From NCBI RefSeq assembly GCF_000686705.1, contig NZ_JMLJ01000003.1, positions 558,001 to 622,000 on the forward strand: a stretch of 64,000 bases of DNA. The letters are read 5' to 3'. The position numbers and the translations under genes are program-made. This stretch comes from Clostridium hydrogeniformans DSM 21757. GTDB taxonomy: Bacteria; Bacillota; Clostridia; Clostridiales; Clostridiaceae. The notes under the pieces are model-generated. The model was given only the letters and a program-made list of their open reading frames with translations, was not told where the DNA came from and made no database searches. This document shows, piece by piece, positions 46,105 through 54,479 of this stretch; position 1 is the first letter of the stretch; each line of letters begins with the position of its first letter.

Positions 46105-46170
46105 TAGTTTTTTATATTTTTCTTTATAATTATTGTTTTTTAATTATCTATTAGGGAATTATGCTACATT

Positions 46171-46193
46171 TAATACTGTAATCTACAGTATTA
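46171..46193. promoter_or_regulatory. Perfect 23-bp palindrome upstream of csoR
   Basis: TAATACTGTA, ATC, TACAGTATTA: two perfect 10-bp arms, about 135 bp upstream of csoR. Possible operator for an unknown regulator. Other sequence in 46105-46454 is AT-rich; a longer imperfect repeat 46191-46292 overlaps it. Confidence 0.4.
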
Positions 46194-46454
46194 GTTAAGT
46201 CTTTAAAGTAGTAAAAATTTATGCTCTTAAAGTATAGAGTTTTAGAATCAAGAATCTAATATCCACCGACTTAAAGACTTTAAGTTAACTAAAGCAAAAG
46301 TTAATGTATAAATTTTAGTCCTTATTTTTAATATGTATATCTTAAATCTAAATTATGTAATTATAATGAATTTTTATATTATCTGTCTTTAATTATAAAT
46401 CATTAATAGTAGAAGTACACAAATCCTTATCCTAATATATATATATATGCTTAA

Positions 46455-46494
46455 AGGCACCATGAATTTTAATATTAAATTCATGGTGCCTTTA
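46455..46494 (-). terminator. yaaA terminator
   Basis: AAAGGCACCATGAATTT / AAATTCATGGTGCCTTT, about 100 bp past the yaaA stop. Confidence 0.75.
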
Positions 46495-46597
46495 TAATAA
46501 TATAAAATTAAATATTTAATTTTTATTAAATATGTTCTAAATATTGTTTTAAAGCTTTTTTAACCCTTATAATTACGTCCTATATTTAATGTTAAAC

Positions 46598-47362
46598 TTA
46601 TCTTGTAAATACTAAAGTATTTTTTGAAGAAAGCTCTTCATTAAACTTATAGTCTTCCTCATTGAAGCCTTTTATGTCCTCTAACTTATCTATTTTATTC
46701 TTAATTATATATCTACTCATAAGTCCCCTTGCTCTTTTAGCATATAAGGCTATTATTTTATAACTTCCATTTCTAAACTCTTTAAAAGCAACATTTACAA
46801 CCTTAGTATCTTTTCCTAAGTTATTAAAATCTATGGATTTACTGTATTCTTCAGAAGCTAAATTTAAAAGTATCTTTTCCTTATGATTCTTAAGTTCCTC
46901 CCTCATAAAAGCTGTAGATTTTTCTTTCCAAAAATCATACAAATCTTTTCCTTTAGGGTTTTTAAGCTTGGTTCCCATTTCTAGCCTATAGGGTTCTATA
47001 TTATCTAAGGGATTTAGTATCCCATATATTCCTGAAAGAATTCTTAAATGGTCTTTTGCAAAAATAAAATCCTCTTCTTTAAAATCCATAACATTAATAC
47101 CTTTATAAACATCCCCTGAAAATACAATAAGACTTTGTCTTCTTTCATTATCATTCATTCCAAACTTTTGAAACCTATAAAAATTAAGTTCTGAAAGTTT
47201 TTCACTAAGCTTCATAAGGCTACTTATATCCTCTGGGCTATACCCCTTTAATATATGAGCAATCTCTTCACTTTCCTTTTTAAAATGTGGTTCCAAAGAA
47301 ATATCTGTATATACTTTTTTATCATACTCCAAGGTCTTAGCTGGAGAAATTATAGCTATCAT
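46598..47362 (-). CDS. yaaA: YaaA family peroxide-stress protein
   Basis: 254 aa. Family hallmarks are the start MIAIISPAKTLEY, SGDVYKGI and the C-terminal YAKRARGLMSRYI. YaaA of E. coli lowers free intracellular iron under peroxide stress, and its DNA-binding helix-hairpin-helix-like region is in that C-terminal segment. The ATG at 47362 follows GTGAGGTG; codons upstream to 47371 overlap the site. Monocistronic. Confidence 0.9.
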   Translation of the reverse strand: MIAIISPAKTLEYDKKVYTDISLEPHFKKESEEIAHILKGYSPEDISSLMKLSEKLSELNFYRFQKFGMNDNERRQSLIVFSGDVYKGINVMDFKEEDFIFAKDHLRILSGIYGILNPLDNIEPYRLEMGTKLKNPKGKDLYDFWKEKSTAFMREELKNHKEKILLNLASEEYSKSIDFNNLGKDTKVVNVAFKEFRNGSYKIIALYAKRARGLMSRYIIKNKIDKLEDIKGFNEEDYKFNEELSSKNTLVFTR

Positions 47363-47476
47363 AATCTTCACCTCACAAATATATTATAAACTTAAATATA
47401 TTATTTTACTTACTAATAATCTTTATTATTTAAAAATCCCCATTAATAGTATATAATAAAATATAAAGTTTTTCAA

Positions 47477-47512
47477 AAATAAATAGCATGGCACATGCCA
47501 TGCTATTTATTT
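47477..47512. terminator. Perfect palindromic terminator
   Basis: AAATAAATAGCATGGCA / TGCCATGCTATTTATTT with almost no loop. It follows the minus-strand frame ending at 47517. Confidence 0.65.
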
Positions 47513-47516
47513 AATA

Positions 47517-47621
47517 TTACTTTTGGGTTTGATTAAATGGTTTAATAAAACTACTAAAAAAGTTATTTGGGTTGTTTATTACATAAGGATTTTTATAAGT
47601 TATAAGCTTTGAATAAATCAC
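47517..47621 (-). pseudogene. Possible gene remnant or small ORF
   Basis: A minus-strand frame of 34 codons from a GTG, ending ...NPYVINNPNNFF and PFNQTQK, with a perfect terminator hairpin right after its stop. There is no ribosome site before the GTG and the frame does not extend. It resembles the tail of a lost gene that kept its terminator; a short peptide cannot be excluded. The rest of 47622-48025 is AT-rich with nothing recognised. Confidence 0.3.
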
Positions 47622-48025
47622 TATTAATTACTACAGTTAATGAATTTTAAATACATAACTGATATAAAAAAATACTTATTCTGTTGTGGTGGGTAGCCTT
47701 TAACTTACATTTTTTATTATAAACACTCCAGTTATATATATTTTATTTTCGACATATTAGTCGTAATTTTTTCTATATATGATAATACTTATACACTTAA
47801 GATTGCATAACCGTGAAATATTTTTATAGGTAATGTTATGATTTATTCTAATTAATTAAATATTGTACTGTATATTTAATACTATATTATATTTACAAAA
47901 TATTAATAACAATATAGTATCCTATCCTTAAATCAGTTAATAATTTTAAAATACATCATTAATGACATTATTCCTACTTTTATATATATTATATTTTAGT
48001 TAAAGTAAACTAGGGAGGTTTTGTT

Positions 48026-48796
48026 TTGAATAACATAATATTACTTGAAGATAGCAAGACTCAAAGAAAATTTATAGAAGATACCTTAAAAGAGTTAATA
48101 ATTGAAAATAACTTCGATGATGATTTCAACCTTGAATTATCCACTGAGGATGTTGAGGATATTGAAAATTATCTTAGCATTCATCCAAACTCTAAAAGCA
48201 TATATGTCATTGACATAAATATAAAAAGTGAAAAGTTAGGATTTTATTTAGGTGAAAAGATAAGACATATGGACCCCTTTGGAACCTTAATTTTTCTGAC
48301 GGGACATTCTGAAATAATGAATTATGTATTTTTATATAACTTAGAGGTAATGGATTTTATAGTAAAAGGGATAGAAATGGATGTTAAGAATCGTCTTAAA
48401 AAATGTTTATTTTCTGTTAAGAGAAAACTATCCACCTATTATAATACTCTTCCTTCTAAGTCATTATTAAACATATGTACCAAGGAAAGAATTCTATCTT
48501 TAGAAATGAAAGATATCTTGTATATAGAATCTATTGAAAATACTCATAAAATAATTATACATACACCCTATGAAGAATATGAAGTTTATGATAGCTTAAA
48601 AAACCTTTCTTTAAAACTTGATGAAAAGTTTTTTAGATGTCATAGATCCTTTGTAGTTAACATAGACCATGTATCTAAGATTAATATTAAAAACTTCACA
48701 GCTGAAATAAATAATAAATATCTATGTCTTGTGTCTGTTAGAAAACTTAAAGAACTTGTATCATTATATGATAAGGCAAGATTTTCTGGTAATTAA
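48026..48796 (+). CDS. LytTR-family response regulator (AgrA/VirR-like), orphan
   Basis: 256 aa. The receiver has Glu8-Asp9 (LLEDSKTQRKF), phosphoacceptor Asp in VIDINIK near residue 73 and Lys in FIVKG. A LytTR DNA-binding domain (about 150-250) has ILYIESIENTHKIIIHT and the hallmark FFRCHRSFVVNIDHV. The TTG start is set by GGGAGG. No histidine kinase or peptide gene is adjacent, so signal and partner are unknown. A highly structured region follows the stop. Confidence 0.85.
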   Translation: MNNIILLEDSKTQRKFIEDTLKELIIENNFDDDFNLELSTEDVEDIENYLSIHPNSKSIYVIDINIKSEKLGFYLGEKIRHMDPFGTLIFLTGHSEIMNYVFLYNLEVMDFIVKGIEMDVKNRLKKCLFSVKRKLSTYYNTLPSKSLLNICTKERILSLEMKDILYIESIENTHKIIIHTPYEEYEVYDSLKNLSLKLDEKFFRCHRSFVVNIDHVSKINIKNFTAEINNKYLCLVSVRKLKELVSLYDKARFSGN

Positions 48797-48806
48797 CCCT
48801 CTATGA

Positions 48807-48889
48807 ACTTATCTTAGGACTACCAGCTGTCATATATAAGCTTCCTAATAAAATAGGCTATTCCAGCTTGTAGTCCTAGGATAAGCTAA
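48807..48889 (+). other. Long hairpin in the 3' region of the LytTR regulator
   Basis: CTTATCTTAGGACTACCAGCTG pairs imperfectly with CAGCTTGTAGTCCTAGGATAAG, with an inner AGCTTCCTA / TAGGCTA stem. It starts about 10 bp past the stop. Termination, or a separate structured RNA, is possible. Confidence 0.45.
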
Positions 48890-48903
48890 ACTTAAAATTA
48901 TTA

Positions 48904-48959
48904 TAAGATCCTATATAAATAAGACGACAAATCTGCCGCCTTATCTATATAGGATCTTA
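48904..48959. terminator. Second hairpin after the LytTR regulator
   Basis: TAAGATCCTATATA and TATATAGGATCTTA, with a nested stem ATAAGACG / CGCCTTAT. The rest of 48960-49240 is AT-rich. Confidence 0.55.
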
Positions 48960-49240
48960 GTATTTAATTAATATGTAGGATGTTTTAATTTTATTAAGGG
49001 TCTTATTATAGATCATAAATTAATTAAAAGATGTAGTGAGTTTATACATTTTAATATTCTCTATAATCTATGTTTTTATTATATATTTTATCTTCTATTA
49101 ATAAAAAAACTTGCCTTAAACAATGTATAAAAATTATTAATTAATAGTTTTTATACATTATTGAAAGCATAATCGTATATTTTTATATAGATATGCTAAA
49201 ATCTCAATATATCTTAAATTAAAAATTATTAAAATAAAAT

Positions 49241-49270
49241 TCAGCTGGAGTAAATACCTCAGCTGAACCA
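49241..49270 (-). terminator. Terminator of the 90-aa gene
   Basis: TTCAGCTG / CAGCTGAA followed on the minus strand by TTTTATTTT, 32 bp past the gene stop. Confidence 0.7.
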
Positions 49271-49301
49271 AATTTATCATTATTTTTATGTATAATATCT
49301 T

Positions 49302-49574
49302 TTATATTCCTAAATTTTTTCTTATACTCTCATATTCTTTAGTTGTTATCGGGTGATATACTTCTTTTTTTAATACTAATCCCTTAACTTCTTTTATAGC
49401 ATAAAAGGTATCATCTGTTCCTTTTTTGAACCTTTTTGTTGCTTCAGTCTTCATTATTATATAATTTTTCCCGTTGTAATCCTTTCCTTTAAAGTGATCA
49501 CCACAATCCTTATTGATTACACACCTAATCAATACTAAATCGTCTGAATTATTAAACTCTTCTAATATTTCCAT
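49302..49574 (-). CDS. Small hypothetical protein
   Basis: 90 aa, hydrophilic, acidic-basic mixed, no membrane segment or signal peptide. It includes CVINKDCGDHFKGKDYNGKN and IMKTEATKRFKKGT. The ATG at 49574 follows GGAGTGGG; upstream codons to 49613 lack a site. A terminator follows. No family recognised; the GKDYNGKNY patch suggests a small beta-barrel-like or binding domain, but this is only an impression. Confidence 0.55.
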   Translation of the reverse strand: MEILEEFNNSDDLVLIRCVINKDCGDHFKGKDYNGKNYIIMKTEATKRFKKGTDDTFYAIKEVKGLVLKKEVYHPITTKEYESIRKNLGI

Positions 49575-49815
49575 GAAAAATCCCACTCCAAAACTAAAAA
49601 AATTTATACTCATATAATCGTAAAAAATGTTTTAAACTTTATAATTTAGTCGAATTATCCCCATCATTCACTAAAAACATATAAATTTATTATATTATAT
49701 TTTATTCTGAATTAAAATCATTTTATTATATTTTATTATTTATATTTTTAATGTTATATATTAAGGTTTACCCTATTTTGTACTCAATATTCTATATAAT
49801 AATATAGACTAATCA

Positions 49816-49851
49816 AAAGTTCTAATCTAATATTTAAAGATTAGAACTTCT
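49816..49851 (-). terminator. Terminator of the histidine phosphatase gene
   Basis: AAAGTTCTAATCT / AGATTAGAACTT, 11 bp past the stop. Confidence 0.75.
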
Positions 49852-49861
49852 TAATATGTAA

Positions 49862-50500
49862 CTACCATCCTTTAGTTATAAACTCTTGTCTATAATGACT
49901 CCTATCATCTTCTAGAAGTATATTATATTGGTTATTATCTACTTCTATATGAGTTAAGGTAGCTTGCCCCATAACTGGTAGAGAAACTATATCATCTATA
50001 TTAAGATTTTTAAATAATGTCATTAAGAACTTTAATGTCATTCCATGGGTGACTATTAATACCTTTTTATCCTTATTATTATTTATTATATCTATAATTG
50101 CATGTTGTATTCTATTTACAAAGTCTAACACCACTTCTCCTTGAAAAGGGGTATATTTAGAAGGTGTATTAAAGAACTTTTTATACTCTTCCTTATATTC
50201 CTTTACTCCTTCTATTTCCTCTAGGGTCATCCCCTCCCATGCGCCAAAGTTTATTTCCTTTAAGCCATTATGAGTTAATAAAGGAATATCCTTATGCCCT
50301 CTTATTATCTCTGCAGTTTTATAAGCTCTCTCCAAAGGACTTGTATATATTACATCTATGTCTACATCTTTAAGTCTATCTCTTAAATCCTCTGCCTGCA
50401 TTATTCCCGCCTTAGTTAATGGGGAATTTTGTGTTCCTTGAAGTCTTTTCTCTAAATTCCACATAGTTTGTCCATGTCTTGTTAAGTATAAAGTAGTCAT
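49862..50500 (-). CDS. Histidine phosphatase family protein (phosphoglycerate mutase-like)
   Basis: 212 aa. Catalytic motif LTRHGQT with His9, then an Arg in SPLERAYKTA, Glu in EINFGAWEGM, and the second His in VTHGMTL. The fold is that of cofactor-dependent mutases and broad-specificity phosphatases; the substrate is not evident. AAGGAGG precedes the ATG. Monocistronic. Confidence 0.88.
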   Translation of the reverse strand: MTTLYLTRHGQTMWNLEKRLQGTQNSPLTKAGIMQAEDLRDRLKDVDIDVIYTSPLERAYKTAEIIRGHKDIPLLTHNGLKEINFGAWEGMTLEEIEGVKEYKEEYKKFFNTPSKYTPFQGEVVLDFVNRIQHAIIDIINNNKDKKVLIVTHGMTLKFLMTLFKNLNIDDIVSLPVMGQATLTHIEVDNNQYNILLEDDRSHYRQEFITKGW

Positions 50501-50587
50501 TTTGCCTCCTTGTATAATTAAAATTTTCAGTGGTACTAATAAATTCTTTTATCATTAACACCAAAAATATCTTTAGTTAAAGTAAGT

Positions 50588-50691
50588 TATAGGGTTTTTA
50601 CATAAACACTTAACTTATCCCTTAAAAATATCCTTGATTTATCTTTCTTTGGATAGATGTATAAATTAAGTTTAAAACTTAAAACCCTATA
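50588..50691 (+). repeat. Family B 104-bp element (type copy)
   Basis: Clean copy: TATAGGGTTTTTACATAAAC at the left and TTAAAACTTAAAACCCTATA at the right. The ends form an imperfect inverted repeat of about 30 bp, and inner TATCC / GGATA extends the fold into one long hairpin. No coding content. It fits a MITE-like element with TA at each end. Confidence 0.85.
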
Positions 50692-50879
50692 ATTATTGAA
50701 TAATATTCACTAAATAATATTATATACTATTTAAAACTTTTTAGCTTCCTTTAATCATATTATCTTTAAGCCAGTAACTTTTAGTTTCTTAATTTCAGAA
50801 CTTTATAATTTAGAAACACATTTTTTACTACTTTAAAGACTTAACTAGCACAATGAATTAACTTAAGTTTTCTATAATA

Positions 50880-50941
50880 AAATACTCCCATAAAGTAGAT
50901 TTAAATAGATTTTTAGGTTCTATCTACTTTATGGGAGCATT
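50880..50941 (-). terminator. Terminator of the yhf operon
   Basis: AATACTCCCATAAAGTAGA / TCTACTTTATGGGAGCATT, a long stem 13 bp past the yhfW stop. The stretch 50501-50953 otherwise holds the family B copy only. Confidence 0.85.
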
Positions 50942-50953
50942 TACAATATATAC

Positions 50954-52168
50954 CTACTTTAATATGTCTTTTAAGAAACTCTCTCCATTCTCATTACCTT
51001 CTTTATTAAAGTAATTGAGTACAGTTGCCCCTACATCAGATAAAGTTCTCCTAGTACCTAGGTCTATTCCACTCTTTATTTTATGTCCTGTTATAAGAAG
51101 AGGAACCCTTTCTCTAGTATGTCTACTATGTCCTATGGTTGGATCATTACCGTGGTCAGCCATAATTAATAGTATATCTTCTTCACTTAGTTTGTCCTTT
51201 ATTTCACCTATATATTTATCTGCAATTTTTAACTTCTCTGCATACTTAAAAGCATCTTCTCCATGACCACTTAGGTCAGTTTCTTGGACGTTAGTACATA
51301 TAAATCCTTCTTTAATTTCATCCATTTCCTTTAAGGTAAGCTTTAGTACCTCCTCAGTATCTACACAGGATATACTCTTTCCAAAGTCATTACTTACAAT
51401 ATCTGCAACCTTTCCAAGAAGAGTTACATCTATACCTGCTCTTCCAAGAATAGTTGGAGCCTGAACCTCTGGGTCTATTCCATAACCTAGATGTATGCAT
51501 TGATATCCATTGTCGTATACCCCTGATTTAGGTGCATTTATTCCTATAAATCCATTTGGTTTCTCCTCTACAGCATTTAAGATATTATTTATATCTATCT
51601 CCTCTCCACCAAAGGTTATAACCCTTGATACTTTTACATTAGCTCTTACTATCTTCCCTATTTTAAGTACTTCTTTAAAGTCTATATAATCTAAAGCAGA
51701 AGTAATATTATAAGCTTGTCCAAGATCCGCCTCTATATTATCAGCTACAGTTAATACATCATTAACAACTAAAAATTCTGCTTCATTACCCTTATGAATT
51801 TCAGCTTTATAACCTTTTTCCTCTAAGGCTGCCTTTACTTTATTTATATTTTTTGTAAAAGGCTCCTTTACTGGCATCTTAGGATTAGTTCCCATGATTT
51901 CCTGATGACCATAAAAGGTATCAGCTCCAAAATGAGTTAAATTAGCTGAACCAAAGGTTCCCAAGGTGGACTTTTTCATCTCCTTATAATCTTCTCCTAG
52001 GGCATTCATAAGCCCTAAAGCTTCTAAATTAGGAAGTTTTAATCCTCCTACTTTATCTAATATATGTTTTAATGTGTTAGAACCTACATCACTAGGTCTT
52101 ACCACCTTTGCATCCTCCATATATCCTATTCCAAAACCATCAAGTACAATTACAATAAATCTTTTCAT
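50954..52168 (-). CDS. yhfW: YhfW-like phosphopentomutase-family protein
   Basis: 404 aa of the alkaline-phosphatase superfamily with the phosphopentomutase form: IVLDGFGIGYMEDA (first metal site), GADTFYGHQEIMGT, and ADHGNDPTIGHSRHTRE (distal metal-site His/Asp). It probably isomerises a phosphosugar. The substrate is unlikely to be plain ribose-phosphate, because the gene sits last in a yhf cluster with an alanine-racemase-like and an aminotransferase-like gene. 23 bp after yhfX. Confidence 0.87.
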   Translation of the reverse strand: MKRFIVIVLDGFGIGYMEDAKVVRPSDVGSNTLKHILDKVGGLKLPNLEALGLMNALGEDYKEMKKSTLGTFGSANLTHFGADTFYGHQEIMGTNPKMPVKEPFTKNINKVKAALEEKGYKAEIHKGNEAEFLVVNDVLTVADNIEADLGQAYNITSALDYIDFKEVLKIGKIVRANVKVSRVITFGGEEIDINNILNAVEEKPNGFIGINAPKSGVYDNGYQCIHLGYGIDPEVQAPTILGRAGIDVTLLGKVADIVSNDFGKSISCVDTEEVLKLTLKEMDEIKEGFICTNVQETDLSGHGEDAFKYAEKLKIADKYIGEIKDKLSEEDILLIMADHGNDPTIGHSRHTRERVPLLITGHKIKSGIDLGTRRTLSDVGATVLNYFNKEGNENGESFLKDILK

Positions 52169-52191
52169 TGGTATCTCCTTTCTTTGAAAGG

Positions 52192-53352
52192 TTATACTTC
52201 CCTTCCAAATACATCATATATTCCAACTAACTCTGGTTTGTTATCTTTAATTCCTTTTACTATTGCCACATTACTTCTTGTTACAAAAAGTTGAGTTCTA
52301 AAAGCCATTATGGCAGTACTAGATACTTCACTGTTACCCTTTAAGGTAAAATAATAGTCTATAGATTCTAAAGAAGGCTCTTCTACCTTTAGTTTTTTTC
52401 TATTGTGATTTTTATCAGCCACTAAAACATTTTCCATGTGTGATCTTCTATAATGACCACCACCATAAACAAAACTTTCTTCTCCTAAGTTATGGGAAAC
52501 TTCTGTAACATAAACCATAGAGGGGATTTCCACGCAGTCATCATTACAAGCACCATAAGGCGTTGTTCCTGTAAGTCCATGGCCTGGCTCTCCATGAGTT
52601 CCTCCAAAATCACTTATTAACTTCATATTTTCAACTGAAGTTGCAGAAGGCATGTTTATTTCTCCTAAAGGTCTTTTAAGATAATCTTCTAATATATCCT
52701 TTCCTTTTAAAACTGTTTTTACATTAGGGGTTTCCTTAATTCTTTTTGCCTCTTCATCGTATAGAAAGCAAGGAAAAGAACAAACCCCATCTATTTTTAT
52801 ATTTGGTAATTTATTTATTTCTTCTGCTGCTTCTTTAAGATATTCTAAGTAAAATCCGCCATACTGTGCTGGATAAAGAATATCATTTCTATCAATTACT
52901 CTAAGGATTATCTTCTGAGTAATATTTAAATCCCTTGCTACTTCATCTATTTCCTTAGCTTTTTCCACTGAATATACTGTTATATAATCTATTCCTCTTC
53001 TAATTAATTCTTTTAAGGATGACTTTGGTATTTGTACTAAATGTCCTACATGACCAAGTTTCACTCCATTATCTGAAAGAACCTTAGCTTCTTTATAATC
53101 AACTGCTACTGCTCCTTCATAACCAAGTTTCATAAGTTCTTTTCCAAGAAGAGGATTACGTCCTACTTGCTTTGTCATAAAATAAAGCTTTATTCCATAT
53201 TTATCAGCTTCTTCTTTAATAATTTTTCCATTATATAAGAAAGCATCCATGTCTATAACATAGGTATCAGGTAGTATCTTACCTTCTCTATGAAGTTTTA
53301 TAGCTGCATCTATAAGCTTTGGATTTTTCTGTAATGTTATATCTAAGAACAT
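52192..53352 (-). CDS. yhfX: YhfX-like PLP-dependent alanine racemase family protein
   Basis: 386 aa with the alanine-racemase N-terminal barrel fold. The PLP lysine is probably Lys61 in LYFMTKQVGRNP. Downstream segments VGHLVQIPKS, GVCSFPCFLY and PGHGLTGTTP are typical of YhfX. The enzymatic reaction is unknown. 15 bp after yhfS and 23 bp before yhfW. Confidence 0.87.
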   Translation of the reverse strand: MFLDITLQKNPKLIDAAIKLHREGKILPDTYVIDMDAFLYNGKIIKEEADKYGIKLYFMTKQVGRNPLLGKELMKLGYEGAVAVDYKEAKVLSDNGVKLGHVGHLVQIPKSSLKELIRRGIDYITVYSVEKAKEIDEVARDLNITQKIILRVIDRNDILYPAQYGGFYLEYLKEAAEEINKLPNIKIDGVCSFPCFLYDEEAKRIKETPNVKTVLKGKDILEDYLKRPLGEINMPSATSVENMKLISDFGGTHGEPGHGLTGTTPYGACNDDCVEIPSMVYVTEVSHNLGEESFVYGGGHYRRSHMENVLVADKNHNRKKLKVEEPSLESIDYYFTLKGNSEVSSTAIMAFRTQLFVTRSNVAIVKGIKDNKPELVGIYDVFGREV

Positions 53353-53367
53353 GGTTTCACCTCTTTC

Positions 53368-54462
53368 TTATATTGCTTTATCTATAGCCTCTTTTAATAT
53401 TCTAATTACAGTATCTGCTCCACTTCTCATTGGATTTATTCTAATCATTCTCTTTTCTAGAGTTTTATCTGCTGCTCTAAAGGTTCCAGAAACCCTATAA
53501 AACATTGGTACAAATTCGTATTTTGATTCAGCTCCTACTGGATTTGGTGCCGCTCCTAAAGCTTCTGCTTCACTTAAAACTCTATCAGCAATTTCTTCTT
53601 CTAATTCCACTAATAAAACCTTGGATTGTGCATTAGCTAAAAATGCTTTCTTAACTCCTGCCACTTCCTTATTATTTAATCTTGTAACTAGCTCCTCATT
53701 TACTTTAGCTTGTATTGCTAATGAAACTGGTGCATAAACAAGACCTCTTAATGCTTCCATTGCCTCAAAACCTTGTACTTGGCTTCCTCCTGAATAATTT
53801 AAAGAGATAACCTTATCTATTAATTCTTTTTTCCCAACTAAAATCCCAACACCTTCTGGTCCAAGTAACTTAAAGGATGAAAATGCTGAAAGATCTGCTC
53901 CACATTGAACTCCTATGTTTTTAACCTTCATCACAGCATAATTATCATCAGTTATTATTTTTATATCCTTATCACATTCTTTTATTATGTTTATAACCTC
54001 TGTCATATCATAACTATCTTCTATCTTTTGTCTTGTATATTGAACTAAAGCTCCTTGAACCTTAGTACTTTTTAATACTTCTTTTATATTATCTAAGGAA
54101 TTAAAGTCTGCATTGACTACATTTATACCCATAGTCTCTAAGGTAGTTTTTGTAGTTGGATAAATAGGAGCATCATGGACAAGGATTGTGTCTCCCGGCT
54201 TTAAGAAACTTATAATTCCCCATCTTAAAGCTCCTGTTCCAGCTCCTCTAACAAGCATTGCTTCTTCTGCATTAAAAAACTCTGCTATTACCTTCTCTAC
54301 CTTTTTTGTAGTTAAAGGCTTATTTAACCCCTTAACCACTCCTAAATCACCTAAGGATAGTATATCTGATCCTTTAAACTGTTTCGTCACCTTATCTATA
54401 AGGGTAAATTGAAAATCCATAGCTTCTTCAATACTTATTGATTCCAATGGAAATGTGTTCAT
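53368..54462 (-). CDS. yhfS: YhfS-like PLP-dependent aminotransferase
   Basis: 364 aa with the fold type I aminotransferase form. Cofactor pocket GAGTGALRW, Asp-Asp in ITDDNYAV and Schiff-base Lys198 in SSFKLLGPEGVG. Family relation is to cystathionine synthase or selenocysteine-lyase-like enzymes. With yhfX it suggests a pathway that makes or breaks an amino compound. 17 bp after the phosphotriesterase-like gene. Confidence 0.87.
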   Translation of the reverse strand: MNTFPLESISIEEAMDFQFTLIDKVTKQFKGSDILSLGDLGVVKGLNKPLTTKKVEKVIAEFFNAEEAMLVRGAGTGALRWGIISFLKPGDTILVHDAPIYPTTKTTLETMGINVVNADFNSLDNIKEVLKSTKVQGALVQYTRQKIEDSYDMTEVINIIKECDKDIKIITDDNYAVMKVKNIGVQCGADLSAFSSFKLLGPEGVGILVGKKELIDKVISLNYSGGSQVQGFEAMEALRGLVYAPVSLAIQAKVNEELVTRLNNKEVAGVKKAFLANAQSKVLLVELEEEIADRVLSEAEALGAAPNPVGAESKYEFVPMFYRVSGTFRAADKTLEKRMIRINPMRSGADTVIRILKEAIDKAI

Positions 54463-54479
54463 ATTTTCTTCAACTCCTA

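Noticed and set aside
46191-46292. Longer inverted repeat TTAGTTAAGTCTTTAAAG and its imperfect match before csoR
   Set aside because: Arms align only with gaps and do not match any of the three repeat families; only the inner perfect palindrome at 46171-46193 is reported.
48000-48025. A VirR-box or agr-type peptide gene near the LytTR regulator
   Set aside because: No such box or small peptide gene could be recognised; the upstream region is AT-rich only.
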